Positions 54,875 to 63,978 of a stretch of DNA of 64,000 nt are shown in pieces (the stretch's first letter is position 1; each line of letters opens with the position of its first letter). The translations under genes and the position numbers were made by a program. The notes beneath the pieces are model-generated. The model did no database searches and was not told the origin of the DNA. It saw only the letters and a program-made list of their open reading frames with translations. The DNA comes from Candidatus Accumulibacter sp. ACC003. Its GTDB lineage: Bacteria; Pseudomonadota; Gammaproteobacteria; Burkholderiales; Rhodocyclaceae. The stretch is from assembly GCF_907163085.1 (NCBI RefSeq), contig NZ_CAJQTX010000011.1, positions 124,001 to 188,000 of the forward strand, in the 5' to 3' direction.

Positions 54875-55705
54875 TCAGGCGGCTGCCGGTTTGACACCGT
54901 AGCCGATCAGGAACTCGCCCGGAATGGCGTAGGCATTGCCGATTCTGCAGGGTTCAACAGCTTGCAGATACGCCGCACGTACGGCAGTTCGCGTCGCTTC
55001 ATCGAAGTGCGAGTAGGCGAGCGCGACCGGTCCGCCGAGGAAGGCCGCATCGCAGGCGTCGGCCGCGCTGTCATAACGCAGAGTGACCGCCATACGCTCC
55101 GTCGCGACGCCGCTCAGGCCGGCGCTATCGAGAGCCTGGTGCAGCGTATCGCCGGTGCCGGTGCGAAAGAACAGCGGGCAAACCTCGGATTCGACGCGGG
55201 CGTCGACGATCGGGAATATTGCCGCCCACGCGCAGCGACTGCGCTGCCCCCAGACCGATACCGCCAGGCGAGCACCCGGCACGAGCTTTGTCGCGATCAC
55301 GGCGAGCGCGCGCTCCGGGTCGGGCATGTACATCAGCCCGAGGCCGCACAAGGCGACGTCAAAAACGCCTTCGAGATCGGCCAGCGCCTCGGCGTCGTCG
55401 CGTTCGAAGCGACAGTTGTCGAGGCCGAGAGCCGAAGCGGCGGCACGCGCCGCGTCGACCATCTTCCCCGAGAGATCGATGCCGACCACCGATCCTTCCT
55501 TGCCGACGGTGGTTGCCGCCGCAATCGCCAGGACGCCGGTGCCGCAGGCGACGTCAAGAACGCTTTCTCCTGGCCCGATGGCGGCGCGCTCGAGGACGCT
55601 TTGCGTCGCCGGCAGGAGTTGCTTCAGCCACAGCTGGTCATAGAAATCGACGGCGCGGTCCCAGCCGTAGCGCTGGATGCGTCTTTGCAGTCGCGCGTCC
55701 ATCAC
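54875..55705 (-). CDS. SAM-dependent class I methyltransferase
   Basis: A 276-residue Rossmann-fold methyltransferase: VLDVACGTGVLAIAAATTVG is motif I (SAM binding), VVGIDLSGKMVDAARAAA motif post-I, FERDDAEALADLEGVFDVALCGLGLMYMPDPERAL motifs II-III. It resembles UbiE/type 11 enzymes acting on small molecules. The specific substrate is unknown. It overlaps the OsmC gene by four bases (ATGA), so the two are co-translated and likely under the repeats-containing promoter at 56279. Confidence 0.9.
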   Translation of the reverse strand: MMDARLQRRIQRYGWDRAVDFYDQLWLKQLLPATQSVLERAAIGPGESVLDVACGTGVLAIAAATTVGKEGSVVGIDLSGKMVDAARAAASALGLDNCRFERDDAEALADLEGVFDVALCGLGLMYMPDPERALAVIATKLVPGARLAVSVWGQRSRCAWAAIFPIVDARVESEVCPLFFRTGTGDTLHQALDSAGLSGVATERMAVTLRYDSAADACDAAFLGGPVALAYSHFDEATRTAVRAAYLQAVEPCRIGNAYAIPGEFLIGYGVKPAAA

Positions 55706-56220
55706 GCGGCCGCTGTTCTGATGACGCGCATTTCGCGGCTCAGGCTCTGTGGTTTCGTGAACAGCTGCAAGTCCGGGCTACGCTCGTCGGCCTCGTCGAG
55801 GACGCGCTGCAGTTCGCTGTCGGACGCGTCACTGTCGAAGGTCACCAGGTAGGCGAGCGAGCGGTAGTTGGGCACTTCAGCCTGGCCGCAGAACAGGCCG
55901 CGAAGGTCGGCTTCGGCGCGCAGCTCGACCTCGACGCCGCGAATCGCGACGCCGAGGTAGGCCGCCCGCATCGCATAGCCGATCGCCAGGCAGGTGCTGA
56001 GCGCCGCCCGCGCCAGGGTGCTCGGCGTCGCTCCAGTAGCGCTGCCGCCAATGGCCTCCGGCATGTCGGCGACGAAGCGCCACTGGTCTTCGCTGAATTC
56101 ACAGCGCATGCCGTCGCGGACGCTCGCCCGCGCAATCGTGCGCCTCTGCGCCGCTTCCGGACGCTGCAAAAAAATATGCTCGGCGCGTTGCAGCGCGGCT
56201 TGCATGGTCTGCTGCTTCAT
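55702..56220 (-). CDS. OsmC family peroxiredoxin-like protein
   Basis: A 172-residue OsmC/Ohr-fold protein. ATGATPSTLARAALSTCLAIGYAMRAAYLGV contains one conserved cysteine region, and VEVELRAEADLRGLFC the second strand-helix; the two catalytic-type cysteines are approximate (Cys in STCLA and in GLFCG). OsmC proteins reduce organic hydroperoxides. The ATG at 56220 has AAGGAG seven bases upstream; the frame extends 29 codons further but overlaps the promoter. First gene of the operon with the methyltransferase and MAPEG genes. Confidence 0.85.
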   Translation of the reverse strand: MKQQTMQAALQRAEHIFLQRPEAAQRRTIARASVRDGMRCEFSEDQWRFVADMPEAIGGSATGATPSTLARAALSTCLAIGYAMRAAYLGVAIRGVEVELRAEADLRGLFCGQAEVPNYRSLAYLVTFDSDASDSELQRVLDEADERSPDLQLFTKPQSLSREMRVIRTAAA

Positions 56221-56278
56221 CTGCTTTCTCCTTACGGCCTCTAGATCGTCCGGCGAGCGTTTGCTGTCGGTCTGCGGC

Positions 56279-56307
56279 TCGTAAGGAGTTTCATGCACGG
56301 GCGTCAA
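56279..56307 (-). promoter_or_regulatory. Promoter of the OsmC-methyltransferase operon
   Basis: On the minus strand TTGACG (56302-56307), 17 bases, TTACGA (56279-56284). The -35 box is the last of four phased TTGACGC repeats. The expected start leaves a 5' leader of about 50 bases before osmC. Confidence 0.55.
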
Positions 56308-56344
56308 TCGAGCGTCAATCCAGCGTCAATCCAGCGTCAAGCGC
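56301..56344 (-). repeat. Four 11-bp-phased TTGACGC direct repeats (SARP-type operator candidate)
   Basis: Read on the minus strand, TTGACGC occurs four times with exactly 11-bp spacing. SARP regulators (AfsR/ActII-ORF4 class) bind heptamer direct repeats at 11-bp periodicity that end at the -35 region. The next gene upstream encodes a SARP-type regulator, and the array ends at the osmC operon -35 box. Confidence 0.65.
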
Positions 56345-56355
56345 TGGGCAATTTT

Positions 56356-58263
56356 CTAAAAGCCGGCAGACGCGCCGAGACGGTCGAGGGCGCTGCCGAC
56401 AAAGCGCCGCATTTCCGCTAGCGTCAGCTGCGGGCGAAGGCGCGTCGCGTCGGCGAGCGCCTTGCGCGCCTCGCCATCGCGCTCGAGCTTCGCCAGGACC
56501 ATCGCCAGGACAATTCGCGCCGGATAGAACTTTGCATCCGACCGGCAAGCTCCCTGCGCCGCATCGAGCGCTTCGTCGAGCCGGTTCAGGCGCACCAGGC
56601 CACTGGCCAGCGCCGTCAGCCAGACCGAACGGCGGTAGTCGGTCGGGCTGGTGCGCAGGCCGCGGCGCAGCGCCTCGACGGCCGCCGCGAACTGCATCTG
56701 CAGCAAGCGCGTGGCGCCGAGCGCCGCCCAGGCTTGCGCATTGTTTGGATTCTCCTCGATCGCCCGCTCGAGCAGCGGCACCGCGCGCGCCGGATCGCCG
56801 AGGTGGGCAATCGCGCAAGCGGCCATGCCGAGGACTTCGGAGCGGCTTGGTGCCAGCTCCAGCGCCTTTTCGGCGTCGGCGCGCGCCTCGTCCCGGGCCG
56901 GGTCGCGGTGCAGCAGCCCCCAGTCCTGGGCAAAGGCGATGATCATCGCCTTGTGCGCGTACGCCAGCGCGAGGTCGGGATCGAGCGCGATGGCTTCGCG
57001 ATAGCGCTGCACGGCGGTGGCCACGGCGGTTTCGGACCAGCCGGCCGAAAACAGCGCGCTGGCGGCCTGGTGCGTCTTGTGCCAGGCATCGTGCCGGTCG
57101 TCGTGCGCATCGCCGGCGGTGGCCTCGGCGACGCTCAGTTGCTGTTCGATCCTGGCCGCGCTGCCGGCAACGAAGTCGTCGACCGCGGCCTTGCCGCCGC
57201 GCAACAGATCTTGTTGCAGGCTCCACAGGTACTGGGCCTTTTCGCCGTCGACGATCTGCAGGGCGATGCGCAGGCAGCCGCTTTCGGGCTGACGCAGGCT
57301 GCCGGTGACCAGATAAGTGGCGCCCAGGACGCGCGCGAGCTGCCTCAAATCGTCGGGATTCGGCTGCATCGCGGCAAGGACCGCGGGCTGTACGACGACC
57401 CGGAAGCCGGGTGCGTGCGCGAGCTGTCGGCTGATCTCATCGGCGATCGAGGTCGCCAGCGAGTCGATTTCAGGCGCGCGCGCGACGTTGGCGAAGGGCA
57501 CGACGGCGACGACGGGCCGTCCGCCTCCTTCGCTTCTGCGCGGCGTGCCGCTTGCCGCTCGCAGCGAATCGTGGAGCGCCCGCGTCGCCGCGTCGGGTTC
57601 GACCTGGAGCTCCTTCAGGAGCAGTTCTCGGCACAGCTGATACTGCTGCAGCGCATCGCTGCGCCGGCCGAGGGTGTCGAGTGAGCGCATCAAGGCGCGG
57701 TGCGCACCTTCGTTCAGGGCGTCGCCGGCCAGTATGAGCTGCAGCAGCTGCACGGCGGCTTGATGCTCTGCACGCCCGGCGTGGAATGCGGCCAGCTGCA
57801 ACATTATTGTCACTGCCGCTTTCGCCAGCCGCGTGCGCTCGGCGCTTAGCCACTCAGCGAACGCTTCCTCTTTGCTCGCCAGCCCGTCGAGAAAATCGCC
57901 GCCGTGGAGAGTCAGCGCACGCGCCAGTTCAGCGGCCTCGGTGTTCGCGGCGAGCGCGGCAAATTCGCTCACGTCGGACGTGCAAGCGTCGCTATCCAGA
58001 CACAAGGTCTCACTGCTGGCCTCGACAATGGCGGCCTCACGCCGCAAGGCCGTAAGTACCTGCCGTAGGCTGTGGCGGGCGCGCTCGTCGGCAAGATCGC
58101 CCCAGAGCAGCCCGGCGATGCGCTCGCGCGTGACCGCGGCGGGGCTGTGCACGGCGAGAACGGCGAGCATGGCCTGCGTCTTGCGCGACGCGACGGCCAC
58201 TTCGCGGCCGTTCTCGTCGTCGAGGCGGAAGCGGCCGAGCAGCGTCAGACGGAATTGCGGCAT
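56356..58263 (-). CDS. SARP-type transcriptional activator with TPR region
   Basis: A 635-residue regulator. The N-terminal OmpR-like winged helix (about 1-90: FRLTLLGRFRLDDENGREVAVASRKTQAMLAVLAVH, RERIAGLLWGDLADERARHSLRQVLTALRRE) is followed by a bacterial transcription activation domain (about 95-240: HLGDFLDGL-like HGGDFLDGLASKEEAF, RALMRSLDTLGRRSDALQQYQLCRELLLKELQVEPDAAT). An adenylate-cyclase-associated-like segment (AVVPFANVARAPEIDSLATSIADEISRQLA) and C-terminal TPR repeats (about 410-620) complete it. SARPs are best known in Streptomyces; this longer BTAD-TPR form occurs in Proteobacteria. It probably acts on the phased repeats just downstream. Confidence 0.88.
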   Translation of the reverse strand: MPQFRLTLLGRFRLDDENGREVAVASRKTQAMLAVLAVHSPAAVTRERIAGLLWGDLADERARHSLRQVLTALRREAAIVEASSETLCLDSDACTSDVSEFAALAANTEAAELARALTLHGGDFLDGLASKEEAFAEWLSAERTRLAKAAVTIMLQLAAFHAGRAEHQAAVQLLQLILAGDALNEGAHRALMRSLDTLGRRSDALQQYQLCRELLLKELQVEPDAATRALHDSLRAASGTPRRSEGGGRPVVAVVPFANVARAPEIDSLATSIADEISRQLAHAPGFRVVVQPAVLAAMQPNPDDLRQLARVLGATYLVTGSLRQPESGCLRIALQIVDGEKAQYLWSLQQDLLRGGKAAVDDFVAGSAARIEQQLSVAEATAGDAHDDRHDAWHKTHQAASALFSAGWSETAVATAVQRYREAIALDPDLALAYAHKAMIIAFAQDWGLLHRDPARDEARADAEKALELAPSRSEVLGMAACAIAHLGDPARAVPLLERAIEENPNNAQAWAALGATRLLQMQFAAAVEALRRGLRTSPTDYRRSVWLTALASGLVRLNRLDEALDAAQGACRSDAKFYPARIVLAMVLAKLERDGEARKALADATRLRPQLTLAEMRRFVGSALDRLGASAGF

Positions 58264-58373
58264 GGCTTTGGCTGACCTTCGCGATGGCATGGGAGTCTTG
58301 CAATGATAGGACAAGGCCCGGCGTCAGCAGGAAATCCACTCGCCCGCTGGTGTTGACCTGCCGGCTGATCAAG

Positions 58374-59096
58374 CTAAGGCAGTAGCCACGGTATCAGAAC
58401 GGGTAGCAGCAGTGCCGTGGTCAGGCCATTGAGACCCATCGCCAGCGCGGCAAAAGCGCCCATTTGTTCGCTCTCCTCGAAAGCGCGTGCTGTCCCGATT
58501 CCGTGCGCAGCGATGCCCAGCGCGAAGCCGCGCACGACGTCGTCTTCGATGTGCAGGGCGCGATAGACGTAGCGCGCGCCAATGGCACCGACAACGCCGG
58601 TGCAGATCACCAGCACCGCGGTTAGCGACGGTAGACCACCGATCCGTTCGGCGATGCCCATGGCGATCGGCGTGGTGACCGACTTCGGCGCCATCGACAG
58701 CAGCGTCGCCCTGCTGGCACCAAGAACGCCGCCAATCGCCACGGCCGACAGCGCGGCGGTCAGCGAGCCGACGAGCAGTGCGCCGAGCAGCGGCACAGCC
58801 AGGCGCTTCAGGCGCTCGAACTGGGCATAGAGCGGAATCGCCAGCGCGACGGTCGCCGGTCCGAGCAGGAAGTGCACGAACTGCGCGCCGTCGAAGTAGG
58901 TGGCGTACGGTGTGTCGGTAAGCCACAGCAGCCCGACCAGCGCGGCGACGGCGAGCAACACCGGATTGGCCAGCGGATGCCCACGACAGCGCCGGTTTAC
59001 GTAAACCGCGCCCTGGTAGGCGAGCAGCGTGAGCGTTAGTCCGAGCAGTGGCGACGCGGACAGGTAGACCCAGATTTCGTCGAAGCGCGCGTTCAT
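58374..59096 (-). CDS. lrgB: LrgB/CidB-family protein
   Basis: A 240-residue inner-membrane protein with about seven helices. VHFLLGPATVALAIPLYAQFERLKR and SMAPKSVTTPIAMGIAERIGGLPSLTAVLVICTGVVGAIG are the diagnostic LrgB segments, and GFALGIAAHGIGTARAFEESEQMGAFAALAMGLNGL the C-terminal one. Together with LrgA it forms a holin/antiholin-like pair that influences murein hydrolase activity or exports small molecules. It starts four bases after the lrgA stop. Confidence 0.94.
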   Translation of the reverse strand: MNARFDEIWVYLSASPLLGLTLTLLAYQGAVYVNRRCRGHPLANPVLLAVAALVGLLWLTDTPYATYFDGAQFVHFLLGPATVALAIPLYAQFERLKRLAVPLLGALLVGSLTAALSAVAIGGVLGASRATLLSMAPKSVTTPIAMGIAERIGGLPSLTAVLVICTGVVGAIGARYVYRALHIEDDVVRGFALGIAAHGIGTARAFEESEQMGAFAALAMGLNGLTTALLLPVLIPWLLP

Positions 59097-59100
59097 GGCC

Positions 59101-59460
59101 TCACGGCGGGTCGCTCCGGACGTCCCGCCGTCGGGCCAGAAAGCGCAAGGCCAGGGCGGTCACGGCGATGGTCAGCAGGGTACTGCCGAACAAGGAAAGC
59201 GCGAGCGCCAGCCACTCGTCGGACAGCCGCTGAAAGTGCAGCATGACGCCGGTGCCGGCGGGAATGAAGAGCAGCGAGAGGTGCTGCAAAAGCCCCTGCG
59301 CGGTCTGGCGCAAGTTGGCTGTGGGGCCGCCGCGCGCAGCCAGGGCAGCGAACAGCAGCGCCATGCCGATCACCGGACCCGGAATCGGCAAGGCCAGCGT
59401 CTTGGCGATGACCTCGCCGAGCAGCTGAAAAAGCAGGAGCAGGGTAATGGCAGCGATCAT
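59101..59460 (-). CDS. lrgA: LrgA/CidA-family protein
   Basis: A 119-residue protein with four transmembrane helices. LLLLFQLLGEVIAKTLALPIPGPVIGMALLFAAL is the CidA/LrgA signature, and LRQTAQGLLQHLSLLFIPAGTGVMLHFQRL follows. Holin-like partner of LrgB. The ATG at 59460 fits the normal family length; the longer frame upstream is not conserved. No LytTR or LysR regulator lies next to the pair. Confidence 0.92.
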   Translation of the reverse strand: MIAAITLLLLFQLLGEVIAKTLALPIPGPVIGMALLFAALAARGGPTANLRQTAQGLLQHLSLLFIPAGTGVMLHFQRLSDEWLALALSLFGSTLLTIAVTALALRFLARRRDVRSDPP

Positions 59461-59722
59461 TCGTCGACTCGCGATCCTGGCCTGGAGGTGAACTGGCGGC
59501 CAGTATAGCCGATGCTCAAGAAAAGCGATTCTGTCTGCCGTAGCGGCAAGCGGCAAAGCCGCGTCTGCGACGCCCCCATCGCCCCATCGTCGCTGGCGAG
59601 CATCGAGGAAACGGCCCAGCGATGTCACCGCGCAAGCTGGAATGCTCGCCGCCAGGGGCGGAAAACGGTCATGCCCGGGAGGGCAGGGGTCTTGCTGAAG
59701 CATGTACGCCTGACCACAGCAG

Positions 59723-59890
59723 TCACTCGCCATCGTCCTCGCGATCGGATTTCAGTGTTTCCCGCAGGCTGTCGAGATCCTGGCGGTTATGCCGTAGAAA
59801 GAAGACGAAGCCCCATACGATGGCCACGGCGATAATTGTCAGCAGTGCCATGGCACGCCAATCGGCGCTGGCCAGTGCTTCCAAAGTCAT
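59723..59890 (-). CDS. Small single-helix membrane protein, possibly DUF3149
   Basis: A 55-residue protein: short soluble start (MTLEALASADWRA), one transmembrane helix (MALLTIIAVAIVWGFVFFL) and an acidic, charged tail. A strong GAGGAG sits upstream of the ATG. Length, helix position and the RHNRQDLD tail recall DUF3149-type small membrane proteins. No partner gene is evident. Function unknown. Confidence 0.6.
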   Translation of the reverse strand: MTLEALASADWRAMALLTIIAVAIVWGFVFFLRHNRQDLDSLRETLKSDREDDGE

Positions 59891-60262
59891 TGATTGCTCC
59901 TCGCTGCCTACCGTGAAAGGCGCCTTTGCGACTGACGAATTATCTTCGTTTTTGCCGATGCGCGAGCCGCATCGGCGCCAGGTCGCCTGCCCTGCGGTCC
60001 GAAATCGTCGCCGTCTGCTGAGTGCGGCGAGCATCTGCGACGGCCGGGCGTTGCCCCGGTGCTGGCCTTGATATGGCAAACGAGAAGAAAATCAATTATG
60101 CTGGTCTCTCGAAAACGGCCCCTGGCTCGCCAAGATCTTCGCGCTGACGATCGCTTTGACCGTTTCCATCACCCCGACCACTCTTCCGCATGCGGGAGAG
60201 GCGAATTGTCAATCGCGGAAGCGATTTTCACGATAAACATGACTAGAGATGGAGTTCCAAGG
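59891..60262. other. hfq upstream region with a leader hairpin
   Basis: No gene supported in 372 bp. A perfect stem AATCGC / GCGATT with GGAA tetraloop lies at 60211-60226, 37 bases before the hfq start, followed by TTTT. This could form in the hfq leader. Hfq autoregulates its mRNA in E. coli, so a leader structure is plausible. No clean -35/-10 pair was found; GATAAA at 60232-60237 is a weak -10 candidate. Confidence 0.45.
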
Positions 60263-60502
60263 ATGACTAACAAAGGGCAACTATTACAAGACCCGTTCCT
60301 CAATACGCTGCGGCGCGAACGCGTTCCGGTTTCGATCTATCTGGTCAACGGTATCAAGCTCCAGGGTCAGGTGGAATCGTTCGATCAGTACGTTGTTTTG
60401 CTCAAGAATACCGTTACCCAGATGGTCTATAAGCACGCGATTTCAACGGTGGTGCCGTCGCGTCCAATTACGATTCAGCAGGATGCCAACAGCGAGGCCT
60501 GA
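60263..60502 (+). CDS. hfq: RNA chaperone Hfq
   Basis: A 79-residue Sm-like protein forming a hexamer that pairs small RNAs with mRNAs. [41 protein letters not shown] is Sm1 with the proximal-site Q and F, and [16 protein letters not shown] is Sm2 with the YKHA motif. The C-terminal tail is short, as usual in Betaproteobacteria. AAGGATG start context. First of hfq-hflX-hflK-hflC. Confidence 0.98.
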   Translation: MTNKGQLLQDPFLNTLRRERVPVSIYLVNGIKLQGQVESFDQYVVLLKNTVTQMVYKHAISTVVPSRPITIQQDANSEA

Positions 60503-60622
60503 TCCGTCGCCCCACCGTTTTTGCTGCGCCAGCCAGCAGGTATTGCGGAGCGCTTTCGCCCAGCGCTGCCTTGAGCGGCTCTTACGGCGCACGCTGGCGT
60601 CAACTCTTCCAGGATCATCACT

Positions 60623-61795
60623 ATGCATGAGCGGCCATCGGCCGACGAGCGGGCGATCATCGTCCAGCTCGACTTTGGGCGTGACGACCTCACCGAACAG
60701 CTTGAAGAGGTTCGTCTGCTGACTCGATCGGCGGGCGCAGCGGTGTGTGCCGTGGTCCATGGACGCCGCCACAGCCCCGACGCGGCGACCTATGCCGGCA
60801 AAGGCAAGGTCCAGGAGGTGGCTGCCGAAGTGCTGGCCCACGAAGCCACTCTGGTGATCTTCAATCACGAACTCAGTCCCGGCCAGGAGCGCAATCTGGA
60901 GCGTGTGCTGCAGTGTCGCGTGATCGACCGGACCAGCCTGATCCTCGACATCTTTGCGCAGCGCGCGCAGAGTTCGGAAGGCAAGCTGCAGGTCGAACTG
61001 GCTCAACTCGAACACTTGGCGACGCGACTGGTGCGCGGCTGGACGCACCTCGAAAGGCAGAAAGGTGGTATTGGTCTGCGTGGTCCGGGCGAAACGCAGC
61101 TCGAAACCGACCGTCGCTTGCTGGGGATCCGCGTCAAGCTGCTCAAGGAACGGCTGCTGCGCGTCGAGCGTCAACGCGGTGTTCAGCGGCAGGCACGCGG
61201 GCGCGGCGACTTGCTGAACGTCTCGCTGGTCGGCTATACCAACGCCGGCAAGTCGACCCTGTTCAATGCCCTGACGCATGCCGGCGTCTTCGCTGCCGAC
61301 CAGTTGTTTGCGACGCTCGATACCACGACGCGCAAGCTGTGGTTGCCCGAGGCCGGTCATATCGTGCTTTCCGATACCGTCGGCTTCATCCGCGATCTGC
61401 CGCACACGCTGGTCGCCGCTTTCCATGCGACGCTTGAAGCGACGGCCGAGGCCGACCTCTTGCTGCACGTCGTCGACTCGGCCAGCCCGGCGCGCGACGA
61501 GCAGGTGGCCGACGTCAACAAGGTGCTGACCGAGATCGGCGCTGCCGCCGTGCCGCAGTTGCTGGTTCTCAACAAGCTCGATCTGAGCGGCCTGCCGCCG
61601 ACCGTCGAGCGGGACGAATATGGTACAATCCTGCGGGTTCGCGTCAGCGCCCGATGTGGCGACGGTCTGTCTCTGCTGCGCGAGGCGCTGGCCGAAATGG
61701 CCATGGCGAAGGCCCAGAACAAGCGCCATTGGGCGCTTCGTGCTGACGCATTACAGGATATTGATATGCTTTCTGATTCAGATGGTTGTGCATGA
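60623..61795 (+). CDS. hflX: Ribosome-splitting GTPase HflX
   Basis: A 390-residue GTPase that rescues stalled or heat-damaged ribosomes by splitting 70S. The N-terminal HflX domain (about 10-190) has DAATYAGKGKVQEV, and GGIGLRGPGETQLETDRR. The G domain shows G1 VGYTNAGKST, G2 ATLDTT, G3 DTVGFIRDLP and G4 NKLDL. The C-terminus is short. It is slightly shorter than the E. coli enzyme. It lies 120 bp after hfq and 20 bp before hflK. Confidence 0.97.
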   Translation: MHERPSADERAIIVQLDFGRDDLTEQLEEVRLLTRSAGAAVCAVVHGRRHSPDAATYAGKGKVQEVAAEVLAHEATLVIFNHELSPGQERNLERVLQCRVIDRTSLILDIFAQRAQSSEGKLQVELAQLEHLATRLVRGWTHLERQKGGIGLRGPGETQLETDRRLLGIRVKLLKERLLRVERQRGVQRQARGRGDLLNVSLVGYTNAGKSTLFNALTHAGVFAADQLFATLDTTTRKLWLPEAGHIVLSDTVGFIRDLPHTLVAAFHATLEATAEADLLLHVVDSASPARDEQVADVNKVLTEIGAAAVPQLLVLNKLDLSGLPPTVERDEYGTILRVRVSARCGDGLSLLREALAEMAMAKAQNKRHWALRADALQDIDMLSDSDGCA

Positions 61796-61815
61796 TGGCG
61801 AGCCTTGGAGTACTT

Positions 61816-63078
61816 ATGTCGTTGAATGATCCGCAGTGGGGGAATCGCGGCAATGAGGGTGGCGGTGGACGGCGCCCCAATCAGGGGCCACCAGACCTCG
61901 AGCAGTTGTGGCGTGACCTCAACCGCCGCTTGTCGGGGATCTTCGACAAGAAGCGCGGTGGCGGCAACGGCAGTGGCGATGGTGGTGACGAGCGCCCGCC
62001 GGTGCAATTCAGTCCGAAGTTTCTCGGTGGCGGCATCGGCCTACTGCTGGTTCTGGTGGTGATCGTCTGGCTGGCCAGCGGTTTCTACATTGTGGACGCC
62101 GGGCAAAGGGGTCTGGTGCTGCAGTTCGGCCGCTACAAGGAGAGCTCTGATCCGGGACTGCGTTGGCGACTGCCTTATCCGATCCAGTCGCACGAGCTGG
62201 TCAATATTTCCGGCGTCCGCACTCTCGAGGTTGGTTACCGCGGCAGCGAGCGGAACAAGGTTCTCAAGGAAGCGCTGATGCTCACCGATGATGAAAACAT
62301 CATCAATATTCAGTTTGCCGTGCAATACATCCTCAAGGACCCGGTCGACTACGTCTTCGCCAACCGGGATCCCGACGAGGCGGTGATGCAGATTGCCGAA
62401 ACCGCCATCCGTCAGATCGTCGGCAAGAACAAGATGGACTTCGTCCTCTACGAAGGTCGTGAGCAGGTCGCCGTCAATGCTTCGCAGCTGATGCAGGAGA
62501 TTCTCGATCGCTACAAGACCGGCATTCTGATCTCCAAGGTGACGATGCAGAATGCGCAGCCGCCGGAGCAGGTTCAGGCCGCGTTCGACGACGCGGTCAA
62601 GGCATCGCAGGACCGCGCGCGTCAGAAGAACGAAGGTCAGGCCTACGCCAATGACGTCATCCCGAGGGCGCAAGGTACGGCGGCGCGCCTGAACGAGGAA
62701 GCGCAGGGTTACAAGCAGCGGGTGATTGCCACCGCCGAGGGTGATGCCAGCCGCTTCTCGCAGATCAATACCGAATACGCCAAGGCGCCGGAAGTAACGC
62801 GTACGCGGATGTACCTGGACACCATGCAGCAGGTCTATTCGAATACCAGCAAGGTGATGGTTGATACCAAAGGGCAGGGTAATCTGCTCTACCTGCCGCT
62901 CGACAAGCTGATCCAGGCTGCTGGCGCAGTCGCTGCGTCGCCTGGTGGCGCCAGCGGCAGCCCGGAGATGGCGGCGGCTGGTCGCTCGTCGCCGCCGATT
63001 TCCAACGAGGTGCCGCCGCAACTGAACGAATCGCGTTCGCGCGACACCTTGCGGCAGCGTGATCGGGAGGCCCGCTGA
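61816..63078 (+). CDS. hflK: FtsH protease modulator HflK
   Basis: A 420-residue SPFH protein. A Gly-rich cytosolic start (DPQWGNRGNEGGGG) precedes one transmembrane helix (GGGIGLLLVLVVIVWLASGFY, about 74-94). The periplasmic SPFH/Band-7 domain follows: VDAGQRGLVLQFGRYKESSDPGLRWRLPYPIQ, then RQIVGKNKMDFVLYEGR. A long helical segment (about 265-345) assembles with HflC into the cage around FtsH. GGAG precedes the ATG; the stop overlaps hflC by one base. Confidence 0.97.
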   Translation: MSLNDPQWGNRGNEGGGGRRPNQGPPDLEQLWRDLNRRLSGIFDKKRGGGNGSGDGGDERPPVQFSPKFLGGGIGLLLVLVVIVWLASGFYIVDAGQRGLVLQFGRYKESSDPGLRWRLPYPIQSHELVNISGVRTLEVGYRGSERNKVLKEALMLTDDENIINIQFAVQYILKDPVDYVFANRDPDEAVMQIAETAIRQIVGKNKMDFVLYEGREQVAVNASQLMQEILDRYKTGILISKVTMQNAQPPEQVQAAFDDAVKASQDRARQKNEGQAYANDVIPRAQGTAARLNEEAQGYKQRVIATAEGDASRFSQINTEYAKAPEVTRTRMYLDTMQQVYSNTSKVMVDTKGQGNLLYLPLDKLIQAAGAVAASPGGASGSPEMAAAGRSSPPISNEVPPQLNESRSRDTLRQRDREAR

Positions 63079-63968
63079 TGAAAGCCGGCATGAATATCCT
63101 GGCGGCGCTTTTCGTGACCGTCCTGGTGGTCCTCGGGGCGACCATTTTCACCGTCGATCAGCGGCAGCACGCGCTCGTCTTCCAGCTTGGTGAGGTGCGG
63201 CGCGTGATCGAGGAGCCGGGACTGTATTTCAAGTGGCCGATGATCCAGAACGTGCGCTATTTCGACAAGCGTATCCTCACCCTCGACGCCGCCGAGCCCG
63301 AACGCTTCATTACCTCCGAAAAGACCAACGTCCTGGTGGACTCGTTCACCAAGTGGCGGATCGTCGATCCCAAGCTCTACTACGTCTCGGTTGCCGGTGA
63401 TGAATCACGCGCCAAGACGCGTCTCTCGCAGACCGTCAATGCCGGCCTGCGTGAGGAGTTCGGCAAGCGGACCGTGCATGACGTCGTGTCGGGTGAGCGC
63501 GACCAGCTGATGGAGTTGATGCGCGAAAAGGCCGACCTGGATGCGCGCAAGATTGGCGTGCAGATCGTCGACGTGCGCGTCAAGCGTGTCGAGCTGCCCA
63601 CTGACGTCAGCGAATCGGTGTATCGCCGGATGGATGCTGAACGCAAGCGCGTCGCCAACGAGCTGCGTTCGCAGGGTGCTGCCGAAGCCGAGAAGATTCG
63701 CGCCGACGCGGACAAGCAGCGTGAGGTGATCGTTGCCGAGGCGTATCGTGACGCGCAGAAGATGAAGGGCGAGGGCGACGCCAAAGCGGCCGCCACCTAC
63801 GCCCAGGCCTTCGAAAAGAATCCCGAGTTCTACGCCTTCTATCGCAGCCTCGAAGCCTACCGCAACAGCTTCAGCGGCAAGAACGACGTGATCGTTGTCG
63901 AACCCAGTTCGGACTTCTTCAAGTACATGAAGAGCGGCGGCCGAGGCGGCGAAAAAGCCCCGAAGTGA
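63078..63968 (+). CDS. hflC: FtsH protease modulator HflC
   Basis: A 296-residue partner of HflK. One N-terminal transmembrane helix (NILAALFVTVLVVLGATIFTV) is followed by the Band-7 domain (VDQRQHALVFQLGEVRRVIEEPGLYFKWPMIQNV) and VDVRVKRVELPTDVSESVYRRMDAERKRVANELRSQGAAEA, the diagnostic HflC helix. It controls FtsH access to membrane substrates. Start codon overlaps the hflK stop. Confidence 0.97.
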   Translation: MKAGMNILAALFVTVLVVLGATIFTVDQRQHALVFQLGEVRRVIEEPGLYFKWPMIQNVRYFDKRILTLDAAEPERFITSEKTNVLVDSFTKWRIVDPKLYYVSVAGDESRAKTRLSQTVNAGLREEFGKRTVHDVVSGERDQLMELMREKADLDARKIGVQIVDVRVKRVELPTDVSESVYRRMDAERKRVANELRSQGAAEAEKIRADADKQREVIVAEAYRDAQKMKGEGDAKAAATYAQAFEKNPEFYAFYRSLEAYRNSFSGKNDVIVVEPSSDFFKYMKSGGRGGEKAPK

Positions 63969-63978
63969 TTGGCCGGCT

